DNA of 64,000 nucleotides from Streptomyces niger (GCF_000718305.1 NZ_JOFQ01000004.1:62001-126000); one strand, 5' to 3'; shown: positions 46,801 through 54,646, counted from the stretch's first letter. The notes: a model not told the origin generated them from the sequence alone. Made by a program: numbers and translations.

Positions 46801-47201
46801 GCCCGGTCGTGGCGGTCGCCGACGAGATGACCTCCTCCGACGGCGACATGATCATCGCGGCCTTCAAGCTCCAGGGCATCGGCCCCGTGGTGGGCCTGCG
46901 TACCTGGGGCGGGGTGGTCGGGATGACCGGCCGGCACCGCCTGGGCGACGGCACGTCCATCACCGTCCCGATGAACGCCGCGTGGTTCGACGCGTACGGC
47001 TGGGACGTGGAGAACCACGGCGTGGAGGCGGACATCCAGGCGCTGCGCTCGCCGCTGCAGTGGGCCGAGGGCCGCAACCCGCAGCTGGGCGTCGCCGTGC
47101 GGACGGCGCTGGAGCTGCTGGAGCGGCACCCGGCGACGGACCCGCCGGGGCTGGCCGACGTCCCCGACAACCGGCGGCCTGTGCTGCCGCCGCGGAGCTG
47201 A
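43860..47201 (+). CDS. Tricorn-like S41 family protease
   Basis: 1113 residues, matching tricorn protease length. The N-terminal beta-propellers (about 40-330 and 345-660) show repeats such as HPRFSPDGSEIAF and SPDGERLAVAANDG. A C1 helical domain with DWAGVLDQYRPLVERV, a PDZ region (about 775-860, REGAALTHVDGRPV) and a C-terminal S41 core follow. The presumed nucleophile Ser is in DEMTSSDGDMII and LIVDVRGNAGGN lies before it. Tricorn degrades peptides released by the proteasome in the cytoplasm. The GTG at 43860 is chosen because the upstream extension is not conserved-looking. Confidence 0.9.
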   Translation: MSDAQEAAEPSPETQSAPAPARGRLRPVKPDGGATSGSYLRFPHIHGDLVCFAAEDDLWVAPVVPEDAEPPRAWRLTVDRTRVSHPRFSPDGSEIAFTTWRSLDPEVHVVPAEGGPARRLSFWGSVDARVCGWTPDGDILAVSSHGQPFSYYSWAYSLPTDGSPGGRLPWGPVSNIAVADLAGERQTLLLSGTPPHEPASWKRYRGGATGRLWLHGTQLVPEIDGHLDSPMFVGGRIAFLSDHEGVGNVYSCLPDGTDLRRHTDHADFYARHAASDGERIVYQCAGELWLVDDLSAGAVPRKLPVRLGGPRTGRRTHQVPAAANVTSLAVDTTGRASAVGVRGSLYWLTHRDGPARTIHDTPGVRVRLPEMLGDTGRIAYVTDVVGEDAIEIADLPKASGPGDPRRLAAGKLGRVHELIASPDGERLAVAANDGRLLLVDASEEGEGEVTELVRSENGPVRDLAFAPDSKWLTWSHPGIGRSLRQIKIAKLGDGTVVDVTNGRFEDEQPVFTRDGRYLAFLSWRGFDPVYDVHTGDLSFPLGCRPYLVPLNSATPSPFALSPEGRPAAGGLDPVDTAAEGTVLVEVEGLASRVTPFPVAASKYSALAPVAGGGLVWLRWPISGALGETFANPDNTSGQPTLEHFDLVKAKRTELTSSLDSYALSGDGTRLVINDEGDLRSVPATDTPDADSTVFLDLRRILHDVDPAAEWRQAFDEAGRIVRAYFWDPGMCSIDWAGVLDQYRPLVERVASPDEFADLLREVLGELGTSHAYVTGARRNEGPPHYQRAIGLLGANFVCRDGRWILQRILPGDSSDSKARSPLAGTGIREGAALTHVDGRPVDPVAGPFPLLAAAGGTTVELTFTSPDDDGRPRRVAVVPLIDERPLRYQDWVAKRREVVRELSGGRCGYLHIPDMGGSGWAQFNRDLRMEVSRPALIVDVRGNAGGNISELVIEKLTRTIVGWDLTRDAQPVTYVSNAPRGPVVAVADEMTSSDGDMIIAAFKLQGIGPVVGLRTWGGVVGMTGRHRLGDGTSITVPMNAAWFDAYGWDVENHGVEADIQALRSPLQWAEGRNPQLGVAVRTALELLERHPATDPPGLADVPDNRRPVLPPRS

Positions 47202-47229
47202 CCGACCGCCGGCCCTGCTCGCGCCGTAC

Positions 47230-47281
47230 GTGACGACGTGACGACATACGCGTGACGACATACGTAGCCGTACGTGACGAC
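47230..47281 (+). repeat. Short tandem-like repeats of GTGACGAC
   Basis: GTGACGAC occurs at 47230, 47238 (directly adjacent), 47252 and 47274. ATACG or TACGT spacers lie between the copies. It lies between the S41 stop and the convergent terminator. No function is known. Confidence 0.7.
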
Positions 47282-47282
47282 A

Positions 47283-47323
47283 CACGTGAGGGGCGCACCT
47301 GGTGCGGGTGCGCCCCTCACGTG
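47283..47323. terminator. 17-bp bidirectional hairpin terminator
   Basis: CACGTGAGGGGCGCACC and GGTGCGCCCCTCACGTG form a perfect 17-bp stem with a 7-base loop. It lies between the convergent S41 protease and small-protein genes. Confidence 0.8.
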
Positions 47324-47342
47324 CACGGCAGTTGCCGGGACC

Positions 47343-47528
47343 TCATGTCCCGTGACCGTCCCCCAGGGGGCCCTTCGCGGCCGTCCGGGGCTCCCGGTCG
47401 ACGCGGTCCATGCTCTTCACCCGGCCGACCGCCCGGTCGACCGGCTGTGCGCCCTGGTCGGCGAGCGCCCGGCGTGCGCGCTCGTCGAGTTCCCGCTGCT
47501 TGGCGTGGAACTGGTCTATGAGGCCCAT
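47343..47528 (-). CDS. Small hypothetical protein
   Basis: 61 residues: an amphipathic, highly charged helix (about 1-25, LIDQFHAKQRELDERARRAL) followed by a probably disordered basic tail with Asp/Arg and Gly. The ATG at 47528 has a GGAG site. An upstream ATG at 47564 would add 12 residues without a ribosome site. No domain is recognised. It stands alone beside a strong terminator. Confidence 0.55.
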   Translation of the reverse strand: MGLIDQFHAKQRELDERARRALADQGAQPVDRAVGRVKSMDRVDREPRTAAKGPLGDGHGT

Positions 47529-47602
47529 GTGCACACTCCAATGGGGTGGGGTCGGAATGCCCACCAGTGTCGCACATATGGGTTAAAGGTGCATATCGGA
47601 CA

Positions 47603-48484
47603 CTACCGCTGGGTCCGGGCGCTCTCGTCCGCCGCGCCGCCGGCGCCCACCAGCCCGATCCTCATCCCGTCCAGCCGGTCGCCGAAGCGCTTCATCTCGC
47701 GCTGCCCGACCGTCCCGATGATGCTGGGCAGGTACCCGCGTATGGACTGCATCCCGCGCAGCCACCACTGGCCGTAGACGTGCGCGGAGCGGCGCTCGAT
47801 GCCCGCCACGAGCCGGTCGACGGCCGGGCCGAGCGGGTACGTCTTGTTCGACGGCCAGGGCAGCCGCTGGCGCAGCTCGCGCATCACGTCGTCCTGGTCG
47901 GCGCCGCGCACCATGTCGGTGTCGGTCCAGCTCAGGTAGCCGACGCCGACGCGTGCGCCCTTGTGGCCGACCTCGCCGCGCAGGCTGTGCGCGAACGCCT
48001 CGACGCCCGACTTGGACGCGCAGTACGCGGTCATCATCGGCGCCGGGGTGATCGCGGCGAGCGAGGCGACCTGCAGGAAGTAGCCGCGGGACTCCATCAG
48101 CACGGGCAGGAAGGCCCGCCCGGTGACGGCGCCGCCGATGAGGTTCACCTCGATCACCCGCCGCCAGGCGACCGGGTCGGAGTCGACGAACGGGCCGCCC
48201 GTGGCCACGCCCGCGTTGGCGACCACCACGTCCACCTTGCCGAAGTGCGCCTTCACCTCCTGCGCGACCCGGGCGAGCGCCTCGTGGTCGGTGACGTCGG
48301 CGTGCCAGTGCGCCGCCTCGCCGTGCAGGGAGGCGGCGACCTTCTTCAGCTCGTCCGGCTCAAGGCCGACCAGCGCGAGCTTGGCGCCGCGCGCCGACAG
48401 CTTGCGGGCCAGCAGCTCACCGACGCCGCGTGCCGCACCGGTGACGACGACGACCTGCCCCTCCAGGGTCCTGCGTCCGCTCAT
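47603..48484 (-). CDS. SDR-family oxidoreductase of the BVMO operon
   Basis: 293-residue SDR with VVTGAARGVGELLARKL, NAGVATGG, catalytic Ser in VASLAAITPA and YCASK. The C-terminus is longer than usual, with a WWLRGMQSIRGYLPSIIG segment that may contact membrane or lipid. The ATG overlaps the stop of the alpha/beta hydrolase by 4 bases. As the last gene of monooxygenase-hydrolase-SDR it could oxidise an alcohol to the ketone taken by the monooxygenase, or process the released product. The direction is inferred. Confidence 0.88.
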   Translation of the reverse strand: MSGRRTLEGQVVVVTGAARGVGELLARKLSARGAKLALVGLEPDELKKVAASLHGEAAHWHADVTDHEALARVAQEVKAHFGKVDVVVANAGVATGGPFVDSDPVAWRRVIEVNLIGGAVTGRAFLPVLMESRGYFLQVASLAAITPAPMMTAYCASKSGVEAFAHSLRGEVGHKGARVGVGYLSWTDTDMVRGADQDDVMRELRQRLPWPSNKTYPLGPAVDRLVAGIERRSAHVYGQWWLRGMQSIRGYLPSIIGTVGQREMKRFGDRLDGMRIGLVGAGGAADESARTQR

Positions 48485-49473
48485 GCCGACTTCTCCTTCG
48501 CTTCCCGGGCGCGCCGCGCCTTGGTCTTCTGCTTCGGGGCGAGCGCGGCCGGCTCGGGCGCGGCCGCGGTCAGGTGGTCCCGGACGAGTGCGCGGATCCG
48601 GTCGGCGACCGCGTCCGGCTCCTCGACGGGCGTCATGTGGCCGGCACCCGGCAGCTCGGTCAGGTCCAGGCAGTTCGGCAGTACGGAGGCCAGCCGGCGG
48701 GCGAGCACGATGGGCGTGAGCCGGTCGGCGGTGCCCGCCACGATCGCGGTCGGCACCTCCAGGCGGGCCACCTCGCCCGTCAGCTCCAGGCCGGCGAGCG
48801 CCTTGCCCCACTGGGCGCGTACCCCGGTCGGGCAGGAATGCACGATGCGGGCGCACGCCTCGATCTGCTCGGGGGTGGCGGCCGGGCCCATCGTGGCGTA
48901 CTTCAGGACGCGCTTGCCGGGCGCCGTGACGGGGCCCAGCGGAGCACGCGAGCCGAGGATCGCGCGGTGCGCGAAGCGGCGCGCGCCGGGCGAGCGCAGC
49001 GGGATGACCATGGCCTCCGCCGCGAGGTCGGCGGCGCCGGTGCTGCACAGCAGGACGGCGGCGGCGCGCTCGCGCATGCCGGGGCGGCGCGCCGCGGCCA
49101 TCGCGGTCATGCCGCCCATGGAGTGCCCGACCAGTACGGCTCTCTCGCCGGACTCCAGCGCGGCCTCCAGTACCGCTTCGAGGTCGTCGGCGAGCGCGTC
49201 GGTGCTGTAGCCGCCGGGGCCGGCGGCCGGGCTGCGGCCGTGGCCGCGCTGGTCGTAGACGACGACCTTGTGGTCGTCGGCCAGCAGGCGGACGACCGGG
49301 GCCCAGAAGGCGGTGGAGCAGGTCCAGCCGTGCGCGAGGACGACGGCGGGCGCATCCTCCGGGCCGTGCACCTCGGCGTGCAGCCGGGAGCCGTCGGCGG
49401 AGGTGACGGTCAGCTCGCGGCGGGCAGCGGGCGGGGCGTAGCGCCCGGTGGTGACGTACGGCGGGCGGCTCAT
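48481..49473 (-). CDS. Alpha/beta hydrolase (esterase/lactonase-like)
   Basis: 330 residues. It has the oxyanion-region HGWTCSTAFW, nucleophile elbow GHSMGG, acid in AGTADRLTP and catalytic His in PGAGHMTPVEEPD. The C-terminal ~40 residues are Lys/Arg/Ala-rich and probably disordered. It overlaps the monooxygenase upstream and the SDR downstream by 4 bases each (ATGA). In such clusters the hydrolase cleaves the ester or lactone made by the Baeyer-Villiger enzyme, and I infer that role here. Confidence 0.9.
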   Translation of the reverse strand: MSRPPYVTTGRYAPPAARRELTVTSADGSRLHAEVHGPEDAPAVVLAHGWTCSTAFWAPVVRLLADDHKVVVYDQRGHGRSPAAGPGGYSTDALADDLEAVLEAALESGERAVLVGHSMGGMTAMAAARRPGMRERAAAVLLCSTGAADLAAEAMVIPLRSPGARRFAHRAILGSRAPLGPVTAPGKRVLKYATMGPAATPEQIEACARIVHSCPTGVRAQWGKALAGLELTGEVARLEVPTAIVAGTADRLTPIVLARRLASVLPNCLDLTELPGAGHMTPVEEPDAVADRIRALVRDHLTAAAPEPAALAPKQKTKARRAREAKEKSA

Positions 49474-50996
49474 GCGGCGGCCTCCACGGTCTTGTCGGTG
49501 CTCTCGTTACCGGTGCGTGCGGGCGCGCGCAGTACCTGGTACTCGGCCAGGTCGACCTGGCGGGTGACCTTGCGGAACTCGGCGGTGGTGCCGGGCCAGA
49601 CCGTGGTGTTGCGGCCGTTCTTGTCCAGGTACCAGCTGTCGCAGCCGCCGGTGCTCCAGACGGTGCGCTCCATGCGCTGCTGGATGGCGGCGGACCAGGC
49701 GTGCACCGCGGAGGGGCGGGCGTCCAGGGCGATGCGGTCGCCGAGCAGGTCGAGCTGGCGCAGGTAGTCGATCATGTAGTTCAGCTGCGACTCGATCATG
49801 AGGATCATCGAGCTGTTCCCGAGGCCGGTGTTGGGCCCGATGATCGTCAGGAAGTTGGGGAAGCCGGCCGCGCTGCTGCCGCGCAGCGCCTCCATGCCGT
49901 CCTTCCACTCCTCCGCCAGCGTCGTGCCGTTGGCGCCGGTCACCCGCGAGGCGATGGGCATGTCCGTGACGTGGAAGCCGGTGCCGAAGATGATCGCGTC
50001 GACCTCGGTCTCGGTGCCGTCGGCGGCCACCAGGGTGTTGCCGCGCACCTCCTTCAGGCCGGCGGCCACGACGTCCACGTTGGGCTTCGCGAGCGCCGGG
50101 TAGTAGCTGTTGGACAGCAGGATGCGCTTGCAGCCAATGGTGTAGTCCGGGGTGAGCTTGGCACGCAGGGCCGGGTCCTTGACCGCCCGGTGCATGTGCG
50201 CCTTGGCCAGCGCCTGCACCAGGCCCAGCTCCTTGGGTCGCTTGGTGAAGGCGGAGACCTGGAGCTCGCGGATGCCCCACAGCAGCTGGCGGCGGAGCGC
50301 GCGGGTGGCGGGCACCTTGGTGTGCAGCCAGTGCTCGGCTCGCGTGATCTTCCGGTCGGCGCGCGGCATGACCCACGGGGGCGTCCGCTGGAAGACCGTC
50401 AGCCTGTCCACGGTCGGCTGGATCGCCGGCACGACCTGGATCGCCGAGGCGCCCGTACCGATCATCGCGACCCGCTTGCCGCGGAGGTCGTAGTCGTGGT
50501 CCCAGCGCGCCGAGTGGAAGACCTTGCCCTCGAAGGAGTCGAGCCCGGGGACGTCGGGGATCTGCGGGTCGGAGAGCGGCCCGGTGGCCGAGACGACCAT
50601 GTCGGCGGTGAGCGGGCCCTGTGCCGTCTCGATCTCCCAGTACAGCTCCTCGGTGTTCCACCGCGCGCTCTTCACCTCGGCGTCGAAGCGCAGGTGCGGC
50701 CGCAGCCCGAAGGTGTCGGTGACCCGCTCCAGGTACGCCCTGATGTGCGGCTGCCCGGAGAAGTTCCGCGGCCACTCGGGGTTGGGCGCGAAGGAGAACG
50801 AGTACAGGTGCGACGGCACATCGCAGGCGCAGCCCGGGTAGCTGTTGTCGCGCCAGGTGCCGCCCACGGAGCCGGCCCGCTCCAGGACGACGAAGTCGGT
50901 GATCCCCTGGCGGCGCAGCCGGACGGCGGCCCCCAGGCCGCCGAACCCCGATCCGATCACCACCACCCGTACGTGCTCGTGTTCGCGCTCGGCCAT
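49470..50996 (-). CDS. Baeyer-Villiger-type flavin monooxygenase
   Basis: 508 residues with FAD fold VVVIGSGFGGLGAAVRL, a second Rossmann motif MIGTGASAIQ for NADPH and the type I BVMO fingerprint FxGxxxHxxxW, seen as FEGKVFHSARW. GGTWRDNSYPGCACDVPSHLYSFSF is typical of the family. It inserts oxygen next to a ketone to give an ester. The ATG at 50996 has a GGAGG site. It heads a coupled operon with a hydrolase and an SDR, and a MerR gene is transcribed divergently. Confidence 0.92.
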   Translation of the reverse strand: MAEREHEHVRVVVIGSGFGGLGAAVRLRRQGITDFVVLERAGSVGGTWRDNSYPGCACDVPSHLYSFSFAPNPEWPRNFSGQPHIRAYLERVTDTFGLRPHLRFDAEVKSARWNTEELYWEIETAQGPLTADMVVSATGPLSDPQIPDVPGLDSFEGKVFHSARWDHDYDLRGKRVAMIGTGASAIQVVPAIQPTVDRLTVFQRTPPWVMPRADRKITRAEHWLHTKVPATRALRRQLLWGIRELQVSAFTKRPKELGLVQALAKAHMHRAVKDPALRAKLTPDYTIGCKRILLSNSYYPALAKPNVDVVAAGLKEVRGNTLVAADGTETEVDAIIFGTGFHVTDMPIASRVTGANGTTLAEEWKDGMEALRGSSAAGFPNFLTIIGPNTGLGNSSMILMIESQLNYMIDYLRQLDLLGDRIALDARPSAVHAWSAAIQQRMERTVWSTGGCDSWYLDKNGRNTTVWPGTTAEFRKVTRQVDLAEYQVLRAPARTGNESTDKTVEAAA

Positions 50997-51038
50997 GCCG
51001 CGCCTCCTGTGTCCGTACCGTCGACCACTCCGAACCGC

Positions 51039-51054
51039 GCCAGTAATCACTGGC
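51039..51054. promoter_or_regulatory. Inverted repeat GCCAGT-AATC-ACTGGC
   Basis: Perfect 6-bp arms with a 4-base spacer in the 168-bp region between the BVMO operon and the divergent MerR gene, 43 bases upstream of the BVMO ATG. It is a candidate MerR operator, with arm spacing shorter than the classical 19-bp MerR element. Confidence 0.5.
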
Positions 51055-51152
51055 ACAGTCGGAGAGTAGGGCAGCTCCGTACCGAGCGGTAGGGGTTGAG
51101 CGGAAGGAAGTTACCGGCGGTTGCACCTCCCGGCGGCGCCGGGCACCCGGCA

Positions 51153-51158
51153 TAGGGT
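51153..51158 (+). promoter_or_regulatory. Leaderless -10 box TAGGGT for the MerR gene
   Basis: TAGGGT followed by 6 bases and the GTG start. This spacing matches other leaderless starts in the window. Confidence 0.5.
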
Positions 51159-51164
51159 GAAGCC

Positions 51165-52001
51165 GTGGAAGCGAACACAGGCACGGAGGACGGCCCGAAG
51201 GAGCGCGAGTTCCGCATGTCCGAGCTGGCGGCGGAGGCCGGCATCACGGTCCGTACGCTGCGCTTCTACCGCGAGCGCAAGCTCATCCCGCCGCCCCGCC
51301 GCGAGGGCCGCATCGCCTGGTACAACGAGCACCACCTCGCCCGGCTCCGGACGATCGCGGCGCTGCTGGAGCGCGGCCACAACCTCGGCGGCATCGCGCA
51401 GCTGCTCACCGCCTTCGAAAGCGGCCGGGACGTCGGCGAACTCCTCGGCCTGGACAGCGGCTCACTGGTGGCGCCCTTCTCGGAGGAGACCCCGGTCCGC
51501 CTCACCCCGGAGGAGCTGGCCGACCACTTCAAGGACGACGTGACGGTCGACAACCTCGCCACGTCCCTGGACATCGGCTACCTCGCCGTCGACGGCGACG
51601 AGTTCGTGCACATCAGCCGGCGGCTGCTGGACGCCTCCACGGACCTGGTCGCCGCGGGCGTGCCGCTCGCCGCCGTCCTGGACGCAGGGCGCCAGGTGCG
51701 CGCGCACGCCGACGCGCTCGCCGGGCTGTTCATCAAGGTCATTCGCACCCACGTCCTGCAGGACGTGCTGGCCCGCGTGGAGGCCGGCGCCGAGCTCGGC
51801 CCGGAGGAGCTGACCCGGCTCGCGCAGACCATCGACAAGCTCCGCCCGCTCTCCAAGGGGATCGTCGACGCCGAGCTGTCCATGGCCATGGACCGCGCCA
51901 TCGGCGCCGAGCTCGCCTCCTGGGCGGACGGTACGACGTCCTCGACGTCACCGGCATCGCCCTCGACGTCACCGGCGGACGAGGCCGCGGACGACGACTG
52001 A
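51165..52001 (+). CDS. MerR-family regulator
   Basis: 278 residues. The winged helix is at about 14-80 (MSELAAEAGITVRTLRFYRERKLIPPPRREGRIAWYNEHHLARL). A short dimerisation helix and a large C-terminal domain (about 100-250) follow, presumably ligand-binding. The tail is Ser/Thr/Asp-rich. No cysteine cluster for metal is seen. It is divergent from the BVMO operon with a palindrome between them, so it probably regulates that operon. The GTG start is supported by a leaderless -10 box. Confidence 0.88.
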   Translation: MEANTGTEDGPKEREFRMSELAAEAGITVRTLRFYRERKLIPPPRREGRIAWYNEHHLARLRTIAALLERGHNLGGIAQLLTAFESGRDVGELLGLDSGSLVAPFSEETPVRLTPEELADHFKDDVTVDNLATSLDIGYLAVDGDEFVHISRRLLDASTDLVAAGVPLAAVLDAGRQVRAHADALAGLFIKVIRTHVLQDVLARVEAGAELGPEELTRLAQTIDKLRPLSKGIVDAELSMAMDRAIGAELASWADGTTSSTSPASPSTSPADEAADDD

Positions 52002-52056
52002 GCCCGCCTCCGGCACCTGCGCCGGAAACGGGCTCAGCTCCTCGTGCCGCTGTCGG

Positions 52057-53028
52057 TCACGCGCCTGCCGGGTACCCCGACGCGGGCACGGTGGCCGGAC
52101 GCTGCCCGCCCGCTTGGTGCTCCGCGGGGTGCTGACCGTTCTGCTGCTGGCCGTTCGGCTGCTGGCCACTCGGCTGCTGGCCACTCGGGAGCTGGTCGGC
52201 CTCGGGCCTGGCCCCCGCCGGCTTTGTGGCGGCCGGGTGCTGCCCCGCCGCCGGCTTCGTACCCTGCGGCTGCACGCCCTGAGGCTTGGCGGCCTGCGGC
52301 TCGGTGGCCTGGTGCTGAGCGGCCTCGGGCTTCGCCGGCTGCGGCTTCCCGGCGGCCGGCTTCCCGGCGGCCGGCTTCGCGGCCTCCGGCTTCCCGGGCT
52401 CGGGCTTCGCGGCCTGCGGCCTCCCCGGCTCGGGCTTGCCGGCCGGCTGCTGCACCGGGTCCGGCTTCGGCGCGACCGCCTGCCGCACCGGCTTCAGCTT
52501 CCAGATCTGCCGCGGGCTCCGGTCCGAGCACGGCCTCAGGGCGACCCGGTCGCCCTTCGCGCGGTCGACGACCTCGGTGAGGCAGTACGTTTGCAAAGGC
52601 GCCCGCAACTGGCTGCGACTGGGGTCCGTGCCGGTTCTGCGGATCTGGTAGCCGTCGCCGTGCCGGGTGAACGTCCAGTCCGTCAGGTGCTTCGCCGAGC
52701 AGGACGGGAACATCAGCTTGCGTGCGGGACTCGTGCCGAGGCACCCCTTCTTCGCCTCGCTGCGCAGCTGGAACCGGTCCGCGTGCGGCTTCAGGCCGAA
52801 CACGTCGGTCACGCCCTGGCTGCCGCAGGTGATGAGCGACAGGTCGAGCACGTCCTTGACCGCACGCGGGGCGAGGCAGCGGCCGTCGACGGCACTGGCG
52901 ATGCGGAAGTCTCCCTTCGCCGGGGCCGCGGGCCGCTCGGCGGAGCCGGCCGATGCGGTCCCCGCCTGAGCCAGCAGCAGCGCCGCTCCGACCAACGCGC
53001 CGGAGACGACCTTGATCCTGTAGGGCAT
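52057..53028 (-). CDS. Secreted ricin-B-like lectin protein with repetitive tail
   Basis: 323 residues. A Sec signal peptide (about 1-27, ending ASA) precedes a beta-trefoil-like domain (about 38-175) with ricin-type elements DGRCLAPR, SLITCGSQ and ALRPCSDRSPRQIWKL. The C-terminal ~140 residues are low-complexity Pro/Lys/Ala and Gln/Asn/Gly repeats (KPEAAKPAAGKP and QQPSGQQPNGQQ). These look like a wall-spanning or adhesive stalk. There is no sortase or lipobox signal. A GGAGAGG site precedes the ATG. A carbohydrate-binding role is inferred. Confidence 0.8.
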   Translation of the reverse strand: MPYRIKVVSGALVGAALLLAQAGTASAGSAERPAAPAKGDFRIASAVDGRCLAPRAVKDVLDLSLITCGSQGVTDVFGLKPHADRFQLRSEAKKGCLGTSPARKLMFPSCSAKHLTDWTFTRHGDGYQIRRTGTDPSRSQLRAPLQTYCLTEVVDRAKGDRVALRPCSDRSPRQIWKLKPVRQAVAPKPDPVQQPAGKPEPGRPQAAKPEPGKPEAAKPAAGKPAAGKPQPAKPEAAQHQATEPQAAKPQGVQPQGTKPAAGQHPAATKPAGARPEADQLPSGQQPSGQQPNGQQQNGQHPAEHQAGGQRPATVPASGYPAGA

Positions 53029-53196
53029 GGTGCGTTTCCTCTCCTGGAGTGCCGCGACCAGAACCGGCTCGCGGCATCAATGTCGACAAAACGCAACAAA
53101 GCATGAAAACAGGAGAGATGCTGACTAACACGCATGAGTGGGTGAAAGAAACGGCGCGCTGGAGTGCCGTACTCGGACACGCGGGTGAACGCGCGC

Positions 53197-53231
53197 GGAG
53201 CCGCCCGGGACCCCTCGTCCCGGGCGGCTCC
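53197..53231 (-). terminator. 15-bp hairpin terminator after xthA
   Basis: GGAGCCGCCCGGGAC and GTCCCGGGCGGCTCC form a perfect 15-bp stem with a CCCTC loop, 8 bases beyond the xthA stop codon. Confidence 0.75.
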
Positions 53232-53239
53232 GCACCGCC

Positions 53240-54037
53240 TCAGAGCTCGTAGACCGCCGTCACCGGGGCGTGGTCGGACCAGCGCTGGTCGTACGCGGCG
53301 GCGCGCTCGACGTACGCCTTGACGGCGCGGTTCGCCAGGCCGGGGGTGGCCATCTGGTAGTCGATGCGCCAGCCGGCGTCGTTGTCGAAGGCCTTGCCGC
53401 GGTAGGACCACCAGGAGTACGGGCCCGCGACGTCCGGGTGGAGGGCGCGGACGACGTCGCGGTAGCCGGCCTCGTCCAGGACGCGGGTGAGCCAGGCGCG
53501 CTCCTCGGGGAGGAAGCCGGCCTTCTTCTGATTGGCCTTCCAGTTCTTCAGGTCGGCCTCCTGGTGGGCGATGTTCCAGTCGCCGCAGACCACGACCTCG
53601 CGGCCGTCCGCCGCCGCCCTGGCCTTCAGGTCCGCCAGGTACGGCAGGAACTCCGCCATGAAGCGTTCCTTCTCGTCCTGGCGCTCGGTGCCGACCTCGC
53701 CGGAGGGCAGGTAGAGGCTGGCGACGGTGACGCCCGGCAGGTCGGCCTCGACGTAGCGGCCGCTGGTGTCGAACTCCGCCGACCCGAAGCCCACCCGCAC
53801 CCGGTCCGGCTCCCGGCGGGTCAGCAGCGCCACTCCGGCCCGTCCCTTGGCCGCGGCCGGGGCGTACGTGGCGAACCAGCCCTCCGGCGCCCGTACCTCC
53901 GCCGGGAGCTGTTCGATTTCGGCGCGCACCTCCTGCAGGCAGACCACGTCGGCGGCGGTCTCCGCCAGCCACGGCACAAAGCCCTTCTTCGAGGCGGCCC
54001 GCAGGCCATTCACGTTTACTGAGGTGACGGTGAGCAT
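53240..54037 (-). CDS. xthA: Exodeoxyribonuclease III (AP endonuclease)
   Basis: 265-residue EEP-fold DNA repair enzyme. Metal and catalytic residues appear in SVNVNGLRAA, VVCLQEVRAE (Glu), VCGDWNIAHQEADLKN (Asp and Asn) and QRWSDHAPVTA (the Asp-His pair). The ATG at 54037 is used. A TATCGT -10 box lies 6 bases upstream on the same strand, so the transcript may be leaderless. It cleaves abasic sites and trims 3' ends. It is divergent from a GNAT gene. Confidence 0.94.
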   Translation of the reverse strand: MLTVTSVNVNGLRAASKKGFVPWLAETAADVVCLQEVRAEIEQLPAEVRAPEGWFATYAPAAAKGRAGVALLTRREPDRVRVGFGSAEFDTSGRYVEADLPGVTVASLYLPSGEVGTERQDEKERFMAEFLPYLADLKARAAADGREVVVCGDWNIAHQEADLKNWKANQKKAGFLPEERAWLTRVLDEAGYRDVVRALHPDVAGPYSWWSYRGKAFDNDAGWRIDYQMATPGLANRAVKAYVERAAAYDQRWSDHAPVTAVYEL

Positions 54038-54105
54038 CCGGGCACGATAGCCGACCCAGGTGTCTCGCTCGCCGCCACCCTTCGGACGCACGTACGATTT
54101 CGCGA

Positions 54106-54582
54106 ATGGAGATTCGCCCGGTTCGCTATGACCATCCCGACGCCGTCACGCTCGACGCGCTCGTCCAGCAGGAGTACGTGCTGCGCTACGGCGACCCCGA
54201 CGTGACGCCGCTGGACCCGGAGATGTTCGTGCCGCCGAACGGCGTCTACCTCCTCGCGTACGAGGACGGCCGGCCGCTGGCCACCGGGGGCTGGCGGACC
54301 CGGGACGAGGACGGCGAGGGGTACGCGGACGGCGACGCCGAGATCAAGCGGATGTTCGTGACGGCCGAGGCGCGCGGGCGCGGGCTGGCGCGGCGCATCT
54401 TGGCGGCACTGGAGGACGACGCCCGCGCGGCGGGCCGTACGCGGATGGTGCTGGAGACGGGCATCAAGCAGCCGGAGGCGCTGGAGCTGTACGCGTCCAG
54501 CGGCTATCTGCCGGTGGCGAAGTTCGGGCACTACCGGTACTACGACGACAGCCGGCACCTGGGGAAGTCCCTGCTGCCCTGA
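54106..54582 (+). CDS. GNAT-family N-acetyltransferase
   Basis: 158 residues. The acetyl-CoA loop is visible as EIKRMFVTAEARGRGLARRILAALEDDA, with R-G-R-G-L-A as motif A. LETGIKQPEALELYASSGYLPV is motif B. The substrate is unknown; small-molecule or protein amine acetylation are both possible. A TACGAT box 7 bases before the ATG indicates a leaderless transcript. Confidence 0.87.
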   Translation: MEIRPVRYDHPDAVTLDALVQQEYVLRYGDPDVTPLDPEMFVPPNGVYLLAYEDGRPLATGGWRTRDEDGEGYADGDAEIKRMFVTAEARGRGLARRILAALEDDARAAGRTRMVLETGIKQPEALELYASSGYLPVAKFGHYRYYDDSRHLGKSLLP

Positions 54583-54614
54583 CCTGCGGCGGCCCACCCC
54601 TCACAAGATCGTGA

Positions 54615-54644
54615 TTGACAGCGGACCGGGCCGCTCCCCATACT
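54615..54644 (+). promoter_or_regulatory. Promoter of the YtrA-type ABC operon
   Basis: Perfect TTGACA (54615-54620) and CATACT (54639-54644) with an 18-base spacer. It is the strongest housekeeping promoter match in the window and is followed immediately by a palindromic operator. Confidence 0.75.
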
Positions 54645-54646
54645 CA

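Noticed and set aside
43248..47285. 1345-codon open frame antisense to the tricorn-like protease
   Set aside because: Composition is Arg/Ala/Gly/His-rich without domains. The opposite strand codes for a complete S41 protein.
52114..53106. Long open frame (330 codons) antisense to the lectin gene
   Set aside because: It is rich in Leu/Arg/Gly from the complement of Pro/Lys/Gln repeats and has no domain. The sense strand has a signal peptide and lectin motifs.
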